Part shown: in pieces, positions 57,706 through 58,217 of the stretch | How the letters are laid out: each line of letters begins with the position of its first letter | Position numbering within the stretch: position 1 is the first letter of the stretch | DNA from: Acidobacteriota bacterium | GTDB taxonomy: Bacteria > Acidobacteriota > Terriglobia > Acidiferrales > UBA7541 | Reading direction: 5' to 3' | Assembly (NCBI GenBank): GCA_023481105.1 | Contig: JAMCWK010000127.1 | Span: 1-58,217, forward strand | DNA length: 58,217 bases | Position numbers and translations under genes: made by a program | The notes under the pieces: generated by a model | What the model saw: only the letters and a program-made list of their open reading frames with translations | Told to the model about the DNA's origin: nothing | The model's database searches: none

Positions 57706-58217
57706 CTACGGTTTTACCAGCGTCACCGCCGGCAACTCCACGTCGCGCGCTTGCTTGTTCAGCGCCGGCACGTCCTTATCCCGCACGTCTTTCCACTTCG
57801 CCATCACCGGATCGAGTTTTCCCGTCAAATACTTGAAAACGTCGTACGACTGCTGCGTTGGCGCCGTGTCCGCTGACTCGACCACGCCGGCCAGCGCCAC
57901 CAGTTTATTGTTGAGCTGGATCGGCCAATTCAGCAGGTCCTGCCCGCTTTGCGCTTTCGTCTGGTACAGCTCCTGCTCGATGGGCGCGAGTTTTTTCTCC
58001 ACCGCGTCGGCCTGCGCGAGCAAATCCTTCGCTTTGTCATTTTTCTCATGCCGCTTGCGCAACGCCTGAATTTGCGTGCGCAGGTCTTTCATGTTGTTGA
58101 TGGCGTCGTGGACATCGTTCACCCGCGCGCGGATTTGCATTAACAAATCAAACTGCTTTTGCAAATCCGCCGCCGGCGTTTTGACGCGCGGGTCCAACTG
58201 AACCGCCAGCGGCACAG
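57706..58217 (-). CDS. C-terminal part of a glycosyl-hydrolase/VPS10-like (BNR repeat) protein, cut by the window edge
   Basis: The frame is open from the window end to the stop at 57706, giving about 170 residues. Near its visible start is PLAVQLDPRVKTPAADLQKQFDLLMQIR, then a charged helical stretch with KDLLAQADAVEKKLAPIEQELY, and the end KDVPALNKQARDVELPAV. From memory this helical tail closes large secreted BNR/VPS10-domain 'glycosyl hydrolase' proteins in acidobacteria; the propeller would lie outside. The GTG at 58215 is most likely internal. Convergent with the uracil-DNA glycosylase gene. Confidence 0.6.
   Translation of the reverse strand, partial: VPLAVQLDPRVKTPAADLQKQFDLLMQIRARVNDVHDAINNMKDLRTQIQALRKRHEKNDKAKDLLAQADAVEKKLAPIEQELYQTKAQSGQDLLNWPIQLNNKLVALAGVVESADTAPTQQSYDVFKYLTGKLDPVMAKWKDVRDKDVPALNKQARDVELPAVTLVKP

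Noticed and set aside
1-58217. CRISPR arrays, rRNA genes, IS elements or prophage genes
   Set aside because: No regularly spaced repeats, rRNA-like stretches, transposase or integrase motifs were found; the only repeats are short palindromes and A- or GA-rich tracts.

Overview
The window reads as chromosomal DNA of a high-GC diderm bacterium, most likely an Acidobacteriota member. Support: an LPS export/lipid A flipping cluster (LptC/LptA-like, LptB, MsbA), a secreted VWA protein of the acidobacterial VWFA-related type, tRNA-linked and intergenic palindromic repeats of a kind frequent in that phylum, and dense packing of genes with 1- or 4-nt overlaps. No phage, IS element, CRISPR array or rRNA was seen; one tRNA (Glu, TTC) is present.

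Layout. 0-5.5 kb (minus strand): an aminotransferase - mannose-6-P isomerase - mannose-1-P guanylyltransferase - phosphohexomutase - cupin run (GDP-mannose supply) plus coaD. 5.7-11.8 kb: a complete isc Fe-S assembly operon (iscR, iscS, iscU, iscA, hscB, hscA, fdx, iscX) with a strong promoter and an IscR-like palindrome over the start of transcription. 11.9-16 kb: msrA, tRNA-Glu with a duplicated 3' end, a TfoX-like protein, an HD hydrolase and an M20 peptidase. 16.2-20.3 kb: minor (pseudo)pilin operon preceded by a good sigma-54 promoter match. 20.4-24.9 kb (minus): a secreted module of matrixin-like protease, small secreted protein and large Ig-like-repeat protein. 25-31.3 kb: ECF sigma/anti-sigma pair, FecR-like protein, epimerase, fused MoaD-MoaE, VWA protein. 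31.9-34.9 kb: inositol monophosphatase, MBL hydrolase, phosphoesterase.

34.9-46.4 kb is the most interesting part: pyrimidine-nucleoside phosphorylase, CNT nucleoside transporter, purine nucleoside phosphorylase, cytidine deaminase and a secreted MTA/SAH-deaminase-like amidohydrolase lie a few kb from a bacterial microcompartment (BMC) shell protein and a CoA-acylating aldehyde dehydrogenase with a 180-residue tail. Together they suggest a compartment that finishes deoxynucleoside catabolism (deoxyribose-5-P to acetaldehyde to acetyl-CoA), although the aldolase and other shell genes are not in this window.

46.5-57.6 kb is a long envelope/housekeeping operon: lptC/A-like, lptB, rpoN, rapZ, msbA, yicC, gmk, rpoZ, coaBC, then a family 4 uracil-DNA glycosylase. 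The window ends inside a minus-strand gene. Two scale-wide patterns cut across the map: palindromic repeats that have been absorbed in frame into proteins, and a set of genes whose ATG sits 6-7 nt after a TANNNT-like -10 box with no Shine-Dalgarno, suggesting leaderless transcripts.
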